Shown here: positions 41,927 to 49,507 of the stretch, piece after piece | How the letters are laid out: each line of letters starts with the position of its first letter | Position numbering within the stretch: the stretch's first letter is position 1 | Virus record (IMG/VR): IMGVR_UViG_3300024307_000003 | Location: 29,687-93,686 of that record | Strand: one strand, 5' to 3' | Source: a virus | Length of the DNA: 64,000 nt | Made by a program: the position numbers and the translations under genes | The notes under the pieces: generated by a model | Told to the model about the DNA's origin: nothing | Seen by the model: only the letters and a program-made list of their open reading frames with translations | The model's database searches: none

Positions 41927-42480
41927 TGAATATCCCTCCTATCACAAAAACCATATCAGACATTCTGGACGAGATTATAGGGGTGGAAGGAGGATACTCT
42001 AACCACTCCTCAGACCTCGGAGGAGAGACGATGTGGGGTATTACAAGGCGTGTTGCGCGTGCTCATGGCTACGAGGGGGACATGAAGTCCCTCTCTAAGG
42101 TCCAAGCGAAGGAAATCTACTACAGCAGTTATGTGTTAGCTCCAAAGTATCACACTATCGAAACAATTAGTTCCAGAATCATGAAACTGCTGATTGACAT
42201 CGAAGTGAATATGGGTCCAATATGGGGTGTGAAGTGGATGCAACGTACCTTGAACCTAACGCTTCCTTTAGATAGACAGCTTGAAGTGGACGGTAAGCTT
42301 GGTCCTAAGACAGTGGACAGCTTGAGGGAGCTAATCCTCAAAAGAGGTCCACAAGGGATTGACTTCGTGTTGAAAGGAATTAATATTTGTAGAGGGCAAC
42401 GTTATTTCGACATCACAGAGATACGTCCTGACAACAAAGCATTTATTGTTGGTTGGATAAATTCAAGGATTAATTTGTAA
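41926..42480 (+). CDS. Endolysin (GH108 family with PG_binding_3)
   Basis: I chose ATG 41926, coupled to the membrane peptide; a TTG one codon earlier is possible. The 184-residue protein begins DILDEIIGVEGGYSNHSSDLGGETMWGIT, the catalytic EGGYxNxxxDxGGxTxxGIT signature of GH108 (Glu near residue 20). A C-terminal peptidoglycan-binding domain follows (VDGKLGPKTVDSLREL). No signal peptide is visible, so export needs a holin. It degrades the murein at lysis. Confidence 0.88.
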   Translation: MNIPPITKTISDILDEIIGVEGGYSNHSSDLGGETMWGITRRVARAHGYEGDMKSLSKVQAKEIYYSSYVLAPKYHTIETISSRIMKLLIDIEVNMGPIWGVKWMQRTLNLTLPLDRQLEVDGKLGPKTVDSLRELILKRGPQGIDFVLKGINICRGQRYFDITEIRPDNKAFIVGWINSRINL

Positions 42481-43151
42481 ATGATAAAGGGTAAAAAGTA
42501 TGGAAGGTTAACAGTCCTTAGAAAAGAATTTGAAGAAAATGCAGCAAGCTCTACAAAATGGGTGTGTTTATGCGATTGTGGAAAAGAGTTACTAGTAAAA
42601 TACGCATCCTTAATAGGGAACAACACGAAGTCTTGTGGTTGTTTGAAAATGGACATGCTTATTAAAAGGAGTATTAAACATAATAAATCTAATACTCCAA
42701 TATGGACATGCTATAAGAACATGAGAAGTCGTTGCTTAAACCCCAAACATAAACATTATAATTACTATGGTGGTAGAGGAATAACCATTTGTGCTCGTTG
42801 GATGGAGCCTGATGGAAAAGGATTTCTTAATTTTCTAGAGGACATGGGAGACCAACCAACAGGGTTAGAATTGGATAGAATTGATGTTAACGCTGATTCT
42901 CAAAAGAAAACTGTCGTTGGGCAAACCGCAGGATTCAAGCTATAAATAAAAGACCCAGATATAACAGTAAATCAGGTAAAGCTGGGGTATCGTGGTATAG
43001 AAAAATTAGTAAATGGATGGTTAGAATAAGTTTTGAAAATAAAGAAATTTTCTTAGGATACTACGCTGATCTTTCAGAAGCTATCAAAATTAGAGAAGAA
43101 GCAGAAATGAAATACTATGGGCAAATTTTTACAAACAGAATTCATTTGTAG
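42481..43151 (+). pseudogene. HNH/AP2 homing endonuclease gene broken by a one-base deletion
   Basis: The first frame (42481-42945) encodes a Zn-type N-terminus (GKKYGRLTVLRK, VCLCDCGKE, TKSCGCL) and half an HNH core (RSRCLNPKHKHYNYYGGRGI, LELDRID). At about 42896 one base appears to be missing. Shifting frame restores SKENCRWANRRIQA and a complete AP2 DNA-binding domain (GVSWYRKISKWMVRISF...) to a stop at 43151. Intact relatives have N(Y/F)SKENCRWA here. It abuts the endolysin stop. A sequencing error is an alternative explanation. Confidence 0.82.
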
Positions 43152-43167
43152 ATAACAGGAGACGAAC

Positions 43168-43422
43168 ATGAAAATGACATCAGCACAGTTTGTAAAATCA
43201 ATTAGCAAAGACATTCCGTCTGGAACGTCTATTCGTGTTCGTCATCCTTACACAGAGGCAACATTTGAATTTGATTCCCTTCCGGAGGAGACATTCCTGT
43301 ATTTGAAGCAACACGCAGATTGTGTCGATAGCAACTTTGACCATTCCCAATACGGGTTTGTTATTGATGCTAAAATGACATTCAAGTGCGTGGGTGAGGA
43401 AACCTACTATGAAGTTATTTGA
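43168..43422 (+). CDS. Hypothetical protein
   Basis: The 84-residue beta-rich protein (MKMTSAQFVKSISKDIPSG, then FEFDSLPEETFLYLKQHAD) has CAGGAG upstream. No family recognised. It follows the broken homing gene by 16 bases. Confidence 0.6.
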   Translation: MKMTSAQFVKSISKDIPSGTSIRVRHPYTEATFEFDSLPEETFLYLKQHADCVDSNFDHSQYGFVIDAKMTFKCVGEETYYEVI

Positions 43423-43627
43423 TCATAGCGTGTACACAGCCCTTTGTGAAGCAATAGAATGTGGTTGCACAGTTAAAACCGGGTCTGGCTCGGAGATAGA
43501 CTATGTTGATAAAGACGGCGTATGGTTCTATCGTGCTGAGGATAATTATCCTCAAATGGCTCCTGTTAATTACAAGACAATAATCATGCAAAATTTACAA
43601 GACAATGAAGAATGGGAGATACTGTAA
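43409..43627 (+). CDS. Hypothetical protein
   Basis: ATG 43409 (MKLFDHSVYTAL) is preferred to GTG 43394, because GAGG precedes it by about nine bases. The 72-residue product has no motif I recognise. It overlaps the previous stop by 14 bases and abuts the next start. Confidence 0.55.
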   Translation: MKLFDHSVYTALCEAIECGCTVKTGSGSEIDYVDKDGVWFYRAEDNYPQMAPVNYKTIIMQNLQDNEEWEIL

Positions 43628-43852
43628 ATGACTATTAAGAAATTTGGAACAGCAACAAAACTATGTGAACACTTTAAAGAACATCCAGAATTAACAGTAG
43701 AAGAAATGACTCTCCTGTTAAGTGCGTCTATGATTGAGATCATGGCTCAGCAAATTAAACACACAAAGGATTTGATTTCCGAAGTGTTTGACGAAACCCT
43801 TAATATGTTGGGGTGCGCTTTAGTCTCTTTGGAGAATGAAGAAGATGAATAA
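43628..43852 (+). CDS. Hypothetical helical protein
   Basis: The 74-residue acidic helical protein (LCEHFKEHPELTVEEMTLLL) follows the upstream stop with no gap. No recognised domain. Its end overlaps the next start. Confidence 0.58.
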   Translation: MTIKKFGTATKLCEHFKEHPELTVEEMTLLLSASMIEIMAQQIKHTKDLISEVFDETLNMLGCALVSLENEEDE

Positions 43853-44033
43853 CAAGAAAGCTAAGCTGCTGCGTAAAGCCGCAAAAGAAATGGTTAAAGA
43901 GCCTGACAACAATCTTGTTCAGTTGGGAAATAGAATGTTAATGTATAAAGTGGGGTCTGTGAACAGTATCTACACGCGCCTGAAACGAGCGTATAGCCGT
44001 CACCAATTCAAAATTTCCAAACAAGGAGAATGA
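43845..44033 (+). CDS. Small basic protein
   Basis: ATG 43845 has GGAG seven bases upstream; an ATG at 43836 is also in frame. The 62-residue product is strongly basic (NNKKAKLLRKAAKEM, YTRLKRAYSRHQFKISKQGE) and could bind nucleic acid. No family is recognised, but the RLKRAY-type end occurs in many small phage proteins. Confidence 0.55.
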   Translation: MNNKKAKLLRKAAKEMVKEPDNNLVQLGNRMLMYKVGSVNSIYTRLKRAYSRHQFKISKQGE

Positions 44034-44285
44034 ATGGAAACTGTAGAATTCAAACACACACTTGGTTCTGAAGCACAATCCCTAGTTACCAAAATTGTTG
44101 GAACATTAACAGCTAGAAGTGAAAATTTATATGGTTGTAATCGCTACTACATTCAACCTTGTGTAGGGTTAGACATGAAGGTTCCAGAGGGTTGGTGGGT
44201 GGATGAAGATGACATTCAAATTCTTGGAATTAATGTTCAACGCCAAGTAAAAAATACTGGTGGTCCAATGAGTCAAATTTGCTAA
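44034..44285 (+). CDS. Hypothetical protein
   Basis: The 83-residue product has the segment GTLTARSENLYGCNRYYIQP and then VPEGWWVDEDDIQIL. This layout is shared by small uncharacterised phage proteins related to SH3-like folds (family not named with confidence). It begins directly after the preceding stop (TGAATG). Confidence 0.55.
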   Translation: METVEFKHTLGSEAQSLVTKIVGTLTARSENLYGCNRYYIQPCVGLDMKVPEGWWVDEDDIQILGINVQRQVKNTGGPMSQIC

Positions 44286-44300
44286 CAAATAAGGAATCCT

Positions 44301-45041
44301 ATGAGCGAGAATGCAGAACGCTTCAAAGCAAAGAAGGAACGAAAGCCAAAAGCCAAGTTTCAAGAACAAAGGGAAGAGGAAATTAAAAGTAATCCCCTTG
44401 TTCCTCTGAATGATAAACAAAGGGATTATATCCGAATGATGGATGATCCGGAATGCGCTCTGATTATTGCTACGGGGTATGCGGGAACTTCGAAAACGTT
44501 TATCCCTGTTGTTAAAGCGTGTGAGTGGTATCGAACAAAGCAAATTGATAAGATCGTTTTCACTCGTCCTAATATCTCAAATAGTAAATCACTTGGGATG
44601 TTCAAGGGAGATTTGATTGAGAAGATTTCCAACTGGCTGATGCCAGTTCTTAACATCCTTCGTGAAAGATTGGGAGATGCTGTTCTGGAGATCGCTATCA
44701 AGCGTGGAGACATTTCTTTTGTTCCTATGGAGATAATCAAAGGGTATAGCGCAGAAGACTGTGTGTTCATTGTGGATGAGGCTGAAGACATCTCGATGGA
44801 TGAGGCTAAGAAAATTGTCACTCGCCAAGGGAAGAATTGCAAGATGGTGCTGGCTGGGGACATTAGCCAAAGTGAATTGAAGTCACAGAGTGGGTTACGT
44901 CATCTTCTAAACATGGCTAATAAATATGATACGCTCAAAGTAGGAATCATCGACTTCAATAACATCAACGATATTGTTCGTTCTGACCAATGCAAACAAT
45001 GGGTGATAGCATATCGCAAGGAGGAAGGCGAGGGAGCATGA
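44301..45041 (+). CDS. phoH: PhoH-like ATPase
   Basis: The protein has 246 residues. After a basic N-terminus, Walker A reads GYAGTSKT (59-66), a variant of GxxGTGKT with Ser for Gly. KIVFTRPNISNSKSLGMFKGDLIEK and Walker B VFIVDEAED (about 156-164) are diagnostic of PhoH. Members are RNA-binding NTPases of debated role, frequent in phages. The family usually has G(T/K)GKT, so the Ser deserves notice. Confidence 0.88.
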   Translation: MSENAERFKAKKERKPKAKFQEQREEEIKSNPLVPLNDKQRDYIRMMDDPECALIIATGYAGTSKTFIPVVKACEWYRTKQIDKIVFTRPNISNSKSLGMFKGDLIEKISNWLMPVLNILRERLGDAVLEIAIKRGDISFVPMEIIKGYSAEDCVFIVDEAEDISMDEAKKIVTRQGKNCKMVLAGDISQSELKSQSGLRHLLNMANKYDTLKVGIIDFNNINDIVRSDQCKQWVIAYRKEEGEGA

Positions 45042-45610
45042 AGAAAATTATAATGTTGGTGTTTCTCTTGTTGTTTTCAATTCAAGCACAAGCAGGACTC
45101 ACCTTGGTGTCACAACCAAGAGATACGATTCTCCGTGTTGGAGAAAGCACCACCTTTACAATGGGGGCTACGAGCAATCGTAGCCTTCGCTACTACTGGT
45201 ATAAGAATGGGACGATGCTTAGCAACAAAACCAAGAGTATTACCATCAAAGCTGGAGCTGAAGGAGAGACAACATATACGTGTCTCGTGACAGATGGGAA
45301 GGACAAGGCCCGCTGTCAACCTTTCACGCTCTTCGTTGTTAAGGGAGGGGTGATTCAGTTCTCTTGGAACAAACCAACAACAAGAGCAGATGGGACAACA
45401 CTAAAGCCTGAAGAAATCCAGAAATACAGGCTTTATAAGCTAGACCCAGTTACAAAGCAAATGGTGTTCTTGACAGATATTGGTGGATTCCAAGAGACAC
45501 AGGCTGTGTATAATTTTCCTCCGGGGAGTTATACATTCAAGATGTCAACTGTTGACACTAATAATTTGGAAGGGGCTATGAGCGATAGCATTATTCAGGA
45601 AGTGAAATAA
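45038..45610 (+). CDS. Exported Ig-like domain protein
   Basis: ATG 45038 with AAGGAGG upstream overlaps the PhoH stop. The 190-residue protein starts with a signal peptide (MKKIIMLVFLLLFSIQAQA, cut predicted after AQA). An Ig-like domain follows (QPRDTILRVGESTTFTMGA, YYWYKNGT, TYTCLVTDGK), then a fibronectin-like beta domain (IQFSWNKPTTRADGTTL, YRLYKLDP). It should reach the periplasm or cell surface. Possible jobs are superinfection exclusion or a surface factor; nothing identifies which. A strong terminator follows. Confidence 0.65.
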   Translation: MKKIIMLVFLLLFSIQAQAGLTLVSQPRDTILRVGESTTFTMGATSNRSLRYYWYKNGTMLSNKTKSITIKAGAEGETTYTCLVTDGKDKARCQPFTLFVVKGGVIQFSWNKPTTRADGTTLKPEEIQKYRLYKLDPVTKQMVFLTDIGGFQETQAVYNFPPGSYTFKMSTVDTNNLEGAMSDSIIQEVK

Positions 45611-45638
45611 AGGGAGCTAATGCTCCCTTTCTTTTTAT
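45609..45638. terminator. Bidirectional intrinsic terminator
   Basis: AAAGGGAGC-TAAT-GCTCCCTTT followed by CTTTTTA on the plus strand (and TTTATTTC on the minus) lies between two convergent genes. It can serve both. Confidence 0.88.
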
Positions 45639-46144
45639 CCGTGTATCCAATCCTCTTTCAGTTTATTCTCCTCTATCCTTGCTCTCACTTCATCAAATGT
45701 AATGGGAGCAAGCCCTACGTTCTCTACACAGCAATTGAAATACCGACTATCTTTGATTGTCTCGTAATGAACATGCCCGTGACACGACACATGTCCTCTC
45801 AGTTCGTCGGGGTGGATCGGGGCATGGCTCATCCACACTCCGTTCTTCTTCCATATCCCATACACTTCGTTAAACACTCCCAGATACTTCCTGATGTTCA
45901 AGACATCATGGTTGCCCCTGATAAGTACCTTCATCCCCTTCAGCTTCTTGATAGCCTCCAGTCCTTCGTCTGTGAAGGCTGCATCCCCTAGAATGTATGT
46001 TGTGTCGTGTTTCTTCACTAAAGAATTCCAAGCCTCTATCACTGCCTCCCTGTGTTCCAGCTCTGTTGTCCAAAGACCTTTCCTGAAGTTAGCAATATTC
46101 TTATGACCAAAATGAAGGTCAGATATAACTCTAACTATTGACAT
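45635..46144 (-). CDS. Calcineurin-like phosphoesterase (copy 1)
   Basis: The protein has 169 residues. Motifs are ISDLHFGHKN (8-17), YILGDAAF, GMKVLIRGNHD and SCHGHVHYE, giving the full DxH/GDxx/GNHD/GHxH metal set. It is paralogous to the rightward 55306-55815 product (shared SHxPIHxDELRG and YFNCCVE/YYNCCVE). Substrate unknown; relatives hydrolyse cyclic or linear phosphodiesters. It is the only leftward gene in a long rightward region, with its own AGGAGG site. Confidence 0.8.
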   Translation of the reverse strand: MSIVRVISDLHFGHKNIANFRKGLWTTELEHREAVIEAWNSLVKKHDTTYILGDAAFTDEGLEAIKKLKGMKVLIRGNHDVLNIRKYLGVFNEVYGIWKKNGVWMSHAPIHPDELRGHVSCHGHVHYETIKDSRYFNCCVENVGLAPITFDEVRARIEENKLKEDWIHG

Positions 46145-46234
46145 GATTCCTCCTTACAATAGATTTTCGTATAGTGTTTACGTTGTCTGCTCTGCACTCG
46201 TTCGCGTTTTTTCTCATATTCATCTATCCTCCTA

Positions 46235-46263
46235 TTGACATCGTTTATGTGTTGCTCTACTCT
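46235..46263 (+). promoter_or_regulatory. Rightward promoter
   Basis: TTGACA, 17 bases and TACTCT lie 35 bases upstream of the 46298 gene, in the 150-base gap between divergent genes. The -35 is perfect and the -10 weak. Confidence 0.5.
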
Positions 46264-46297
46264 TCACATTATACACACAACAGAGAGGAAAGCAACA

Positions 46298-46480
46298 ATG
46301 CCCTTAGTTAATGAAGATAATATGCACGATGTAATGCACAAGCTCACTGAGGCTCTGATGCGGATAGAAGAGCTGGAAGCAGATGTGAAGCACCTGAAAG
46401 CTTGTCGTGACTTGGTTACAGACATTCTGGAAGGTGTAAACTCTACACTCCGTGTTTTGTGTTTGAGGGTACAGGAATGA
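46298..46480 (+). CDS. Small coiled-coil protein
   Basis: The 60-residue product (MPLVNEDNMHDVMHKLTEAL) is a heptad-like helix (ALMRIEELEADVKHLKACRD). GAGAGG precedes ATG 46298. First gene after the local promoter; it overlaps the next start by four bases. Function unknown. Confidence 0.6.
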   Translation: MPLVNEDNMHDVMHKLTEALMRIEELEADVKHLKACRDLVTDILEGVNSTLRVLCLRVQE

Positions 46481-46908
46481 AAGGGATTACTAAAGCACTA
46501 GCTCTTGTCGCTCTAGGAATGCTGTTGGTTCTGGCTCTTGTCTCCTTTTCTCCTGAGTGCAAAGCTGATACTCTTTATCTGGGGGCTAAGAGCCACCATT
46601 TCAACCCTGTGGATGATAACATTGTCAGGGAGAGCCATGCTCTCGTTGTCTATGAACACTCCTCTGGGTGGATGGGAGGCTACTGGAGGAATAGCTATGA
46701 CAAGGACACTTTCACTCTCGGGTATCACTATTATTTGTGGAAGACATCAAATAAAGGAGAGCCTGATATGTCTTTGGGCTTGAAAGGTGGGATTGTCTCA
46801 GGGTATAATTACCCTGTGTTTGGAGCTATCAATGTTCAGATGGGGTATTTCGATGTGAATATCGTTCCCACTGAAGTGGTGTCTATCGGACTAAAATTTG
46901 ACTTCTAG
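46477..46908 (+). CDS. Exported beta-barrel-like small protein
   Basis: ATG 46477 gives 143 residues. A signal peptide or anchor (MKGITKALALVALGMLLVLALVSFSPECKAD) precedes a beta-rich domain: LYLGAKSHHFNPVDDN, ALVVYEHSSGWMGGYWRNSYDKDTF, FDVNIVPTEVVSIGLKFDF. Alternating hydrophobic strands and a terminal Phe suggest a small outer-membrane or periplasmic barrel of unknown function. Confidence 0.6.
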   Translation: MKGITKALALVALGMLLVLALVSFSPECKADTLYLGAKSHHFNPVDDNIVRESHALVVYEHSSGWMGGYWRNSYDKDTFTLGYHYYLWKTSNKGEPDMSLGLKGGIVSGYNYPVFGAINVQMGYFDVNIVPTEVVSIGLKFDF

Positions 46909-46916
46909 GAGAAATT

Positions 46917-47483
46917 ATGAAGAATGTAATCGTAGTGCAGGATGTTGACACTATAAATCAACCTATGCCAGATGGACAATCGTTTGTTCAATATTATAAC
47001 CATAAACTAAGATCTGCTCCATCTCCTAGTTTGATGAGCTATGTTGTTGCTGTTGATAACCTACAAGTGTTTTCTGCTTCAACCACAGAGAAGTATGAGA
47101 TACACTCTGAAACAGAGAAGGAACAGCAAGAAGAAATTGAGAGAATTAAAAAAGAAGATCCAGAGGCTATCTACACAGTGGATTCCCCTTGGAACTCTTC
47201 CGAAAAAACTTTGACAAAGACAAAAGAATTTCATTATGCCATTACGAAAGAGGCCATGAAATCTCTTCCGTTTATCGAATACATGCAAAATGAGTTGGAA
47301 TCCCTCCGTTGGGATAATCTATCATTACGAGGGGCTGTATTGAGATGGAAAGGAGTTGTAGAGGAATATCAGGATTACTCCCGGATGGTGGAACATGACG
47401 AGAGATCGCTGCGAGCAAAGCTGAAAGAAATCAAGAATCTCTCATTGTGGAAACGTATCTTTAGTTGGAGGAAATATGCTTAA
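46917..47483 (+). CDS. Hypothetical coiled-coil protein
   Basis: The protein has 188 residues, with GGAGAAATT before ATG. The middle contains an acidic helix (EKEQQEEIERIKKEDPEA) and the C-terminus is basic (LKEIKNLSLWKRIFSWRKYA). No domain recognised. It overlaps the Macro-domain gene by eight bases. Confidence 0.6.
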   Translation: MKNVIVVQDVDTINQPMPDGQSFVQYYNHKLRSAPSPSLMSYVVAVDNLQVFSASTTEKYEIHSETEKEQQEEIERIKKEDPEAIYTVDSPWNSSEKTLTKTKEFHYAITKEAMKSLPFIEYMQNELESLRWDNLSLRGAVLRWKGVVEEYQDYSRMVEHDERSLRAKLKEIKNLSLWKRIFSWRKYA

Positions 47484-47925
47484 ATATAAGAAAGGAAATC
47501 TGCTGGACGCTTTTGACAACGGGGAAGTGAATATCGTTGTACACTGTGCTAACTGCTTTCACACCTTTGGTAGTGGGATTGCAAGAGAGATTGCACAACG
47601 GTATCCTGATGCTTATAAAGCAGATCATTGTACACCTTACGCCGATATTAATAAGCTTGGTACGGCTTCCGTTTGTTGGCTTGGTAAATCAAATTGGATT
47701 GTAAACCTATATGGACAATATGATTATGGAAAGAATAAACGGCAAGTGAACTACGGAGCGCTGGGTTCAGGTTTTTCTTCTGTAGTTAAATCCTTTGGGG
47801 AATCTGGAAATTCTTTTGGCTTTCCATTAATCGGCTGTGGACTAGCAGGCGGGGATTGGAGTATAGTGAGTGAATTGATTGAATTCTATTTCCGAGATGA
47901 GGATGTTACAATTTATGAACTTTAA
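47476..47925 (+). CDS. Macro-domain protein
   Basis: The protein has 149 residues. The ADP-ribose-binding features are VNIVVHCANCFHTFGSGIA (the N-x-x-x-x-x-x-GSGIA loop) and GFPLIGCGLAGGDWSIV. Macro domains bind or hydrolyse ADP-ribose derivatives such as ADP-ribose 1''-phosphate. In a phage it could reverse host ADP-ribosylation or remove NAD-derived defence signals; that role is inference. Confidence 0.85.
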   Translation: MLKYKKGNLLDAFDNGEVNIVVHCANCFHTFGSGIAREIAQRYPDAYKADHCTPYADINKLGTASVCWLGKSNWIVNLYGQYDYGKNKRQVNYGALGSGFSSVVKSFGESGNSFGFPLIGCGLAGGDWSIVSELIEFYFRDEDVTIYEL

Positions 47926-48163
47926 AAGAACATTAGTTACCATCACCACAGGAATGCTCCTCTCTGCTTGTCTACAAACTATTGCAGCAGAAACAACCAT
48001 CATCTGTGAGAAAGGACGATTGCATAACACTTGTCTGGATAATGGGAAAACTGTTTCTGTCAGAGCTTATGTAAACGAACATTCAAAGTACAAGAGAGTG
48101 GTTGACACTAAGACAGTGGGTAAATATGATAATCGTAAGGTAGAGATAAAGGTAAAGAAATAA
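47915..48163 (+). CDS. Small exported protein (copy 1)
   Basis: ATG 47915 gives 82 residues: a signal peptide (MNFKRTLVTITTGMLLSACLQTIAA) with a lipobox-like LSAC. Next come ETTIICEKGRLHNTC, a middle TVSVRAYVNEHSKYKRVVDTK and a basic end KVEIKVKK. It is about two-thirds identical over the mature part to the 48639-48875 product. Two conserved Cys could form a disulfide in the periplasm. Function unknown. Confidence 0.65.
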   Translation: MNFKRTLVTITTGMLLSACLQTIAAETTIICEKGRLHNTCLDNGKTVSVRAYVNEHSKYKRVVDTKTVGKYDNRKVEIKVKK

Positions 48164-48171
48164 AAGACTAC

Positions 48172-48247
48172 GGGGTAGCAATAAGAGTCTTTATGTATGG
48201 GCTTGTAACCCAAGCCTCAGAGGGTTAGGCACCCTCCTACTCCACCA
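48172..48247 (+). tRNA. Atypical tRNA-Thr-like gene (anticodon TGT)
   Basis: The length is exactly 76 nt. Acceptor GGGGTAG pairs with CTACTCC (one G-T wobble), then A and an encoded CCA. The anticodon arm TGGG-CTTGTAA-CCCA gives TGT. The T stem is GAGGG/CCCTC. But the T loop (TTAGGCA) lacks the TTCRA consensus, and the D arm (ATAA/TTAT) lacks GG. It may be a degenerate or unusual tRNA, or a tRNA mimic. Confidence 0.55.
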
Positions 48248-48275
48248 ATTACAACTGTGAGGTTGAAAAAGCAAC

Positions 48276-48593
48276 ATGCAACTAAAGATAGGAAGACCAA
48301 ACAACTTCCATAAAGTTCTGTTTGCAGTAGACTTGTTTAAGTCTTATTGGAGATACAACGACATTTTTGTGGAGAATGTGAAAGTCAGTTATAATGACTT
48401 TCATAGTTTCTGGGATATATCTGTAAACAGAGGATTATTGTATAAAGAAGGGTGTGGTAGGGGTAGTGTTGAGTATCAGAAGAACAAATGGAGAGATAAT
48501 ATCGAAAAGATAGAACAACTACATCTCACAGCCGAAACAAACGAATCTTGGTCGTGGGAGTTTATAACCGAAGATTGTTACTGTGGATGCTAA
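48276..48593 (+). CDS. Hypothetical protein
   Basis: The 105-residue product (MQLKIGRPNNFHKVLFAVDLF, then NDFHSFWDISVNRGLLYKEG) has GAGG upstream. The C-terminus is acidic and Trp-rich, ending ITEDCYCGC. No domain recognised. It lies between the tRNA-like gene and the second copy of the small exported protein. Confidence 0.58.
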   Translation: MQLKIGRPNNFHKVLFAVDLFKSYWRYNDIFVENVKVSYNDFHSFWDISVNRGLLYKEGCGRGSVEYQKNKWRDNIEKIEQLHLTAETNESWSWEFITEDCYCGC

Positions 48594-48638
48594 CAGCAAC
48601 AAGTCTAAGTTTTCTGGTTCTTATGTGACGGAGATAAA

Positions 48639-48875
48639 ATGAAATCTGTAACCTACGTTATTTTCTTGTTGTTGTTTTCATGTCAACCCTCTTACGCGAA
48701 AGAAACGACTATTGTCTGCCAGAAAGGTAAATATCACAACACATGCCTCTCAGATGGGCGGACAGTGACAACAAGGCAATATATAAAAGAACATTCGAAA
48801 TATCAAAAGATCGTTGACACCAAGACAACTGGTAAATATAATGATCGTAAGATAGAGATAAAGGTAAAGAAATGA
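48639..48875 (+). CDS. Small exported protein (copy 2)
   Basis: The 78-residue paralogue of 47915-48163 has signal peptide MKSVTYVIFLLLFSCQPSYA, then KETTIVCQKGKYHNTC, SKYQKIVDTKTTGKY and the ending KIEIKVKK. The lipobox residue seen in copy 1 is altered to LFSC. The pair probably arose by duplication of a unit that also spans the tRNA-like gene. Function unknown. Confidence 0.65.
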   Translation: MKSVTYVIFLLLFSCQPSYAKETTIVCQKGKYHNTCLSDGRTVTTRQYIKEHSKYQKIVDTKTTGKYNDRKIEIKVKK

Positions 48876-49084
48876 GAACTAAGGATTTAGTTATTGGGGA
48901 GTATTACCGACACAAGGATAATCCTGCTGTGGGTTGGGCTAGGGCGCTTGAGGTGTTACCTCCAAAGCAGAGAGGAAATACACAAAACTGTGTAATTGTC
49001 CGCTGTGAGTGGACAACGCACAAGAACGATAAGTTTGGATTAATCAAACATTTTAGAATTTCAAATCTCGTAAAGGAGAAATAG
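48872..49084 (+). CDS. Hypothetical protein
   Basis: The 70-residue protein (MRTKDLVIGEYYRHKDNPAVGWARAL) looks like a small SH3-like beta barrel with VIVRCEWTTHKNDKFG. It overlaps the preceding stop (ATGA). No assigned family. Confidence 0.58.
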   Translation: MRTKDLVIGEYYRHKDNPAVGWARALEVLPPKQRGNTQNCVIVRCEWTTHKNDKFGLIKHFRISNLVKEK

Positions 49085-49495
49085 ATGAAAGATTATTGTG
49101 TACAAGGCGTAAAATGGGAAAGTGCTAAAACAGAGAAAGATCTGAAGATTGCAGATAACGTAGTTGTGTCTATTGAAAAACTCGGAAGCAAAATTCAGTC
49201 TGTAACGATCATGGCACAAGACCATACACTCAAGATTGTGACCGGGGATTATGGTAGCGACGGTTTGAAGTTGTTCACTATCGCACCCTCGGAAGCCACA
49301 AAGAAGAAAGTGACGGTTATTGCATCCAAAGGTGGGGATCAAATCCAAGCCACTCGGGATACAATGCAGGAAGCAGAAGAAAAGAAATACGATCTGGAAT
49401 GTGATGGCTGGAAAGCAGAAATCATTGAAACAGAAGAACGTGTGAAGATTGACATCATCTCTGGAAAAGAGGAAGATTTCGATATTCCCTTCTGA
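49085..49495 (+). CDS. Hypothetical protein ending in an SSB-like acidic tip
   Basis: The 136-residue protein starts right after the preceding stop, with AAGGAGAAATAG upstream. It contains beta strands (VVVSIEKLGSKIQSVTIMA), a short acidic linker and the end GKEEDFDIPF. This closely resembles the DFDDDIPF tip by which bacterial single-stranded DNA-binding proteins recruit partners. It may be a divergent SSB or a mimic of the tip; no OB-fold signature is certain. Confidence 0.55.
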   Translation: MKDYCVQGVKWESAKTEKDLKIADNVVVSIEKLGSKIQSVTIMAQDHTLKIVTGDYGSDGLKLFTIAPSEATKKKVTVIASKGGDQIQATRDTMQEAEEKKYDLECDGWKAEIIETEERVKIDIISGKEEDFDIPF

Positions 49496-49507
49496 GAGGA
49501 GAACACA

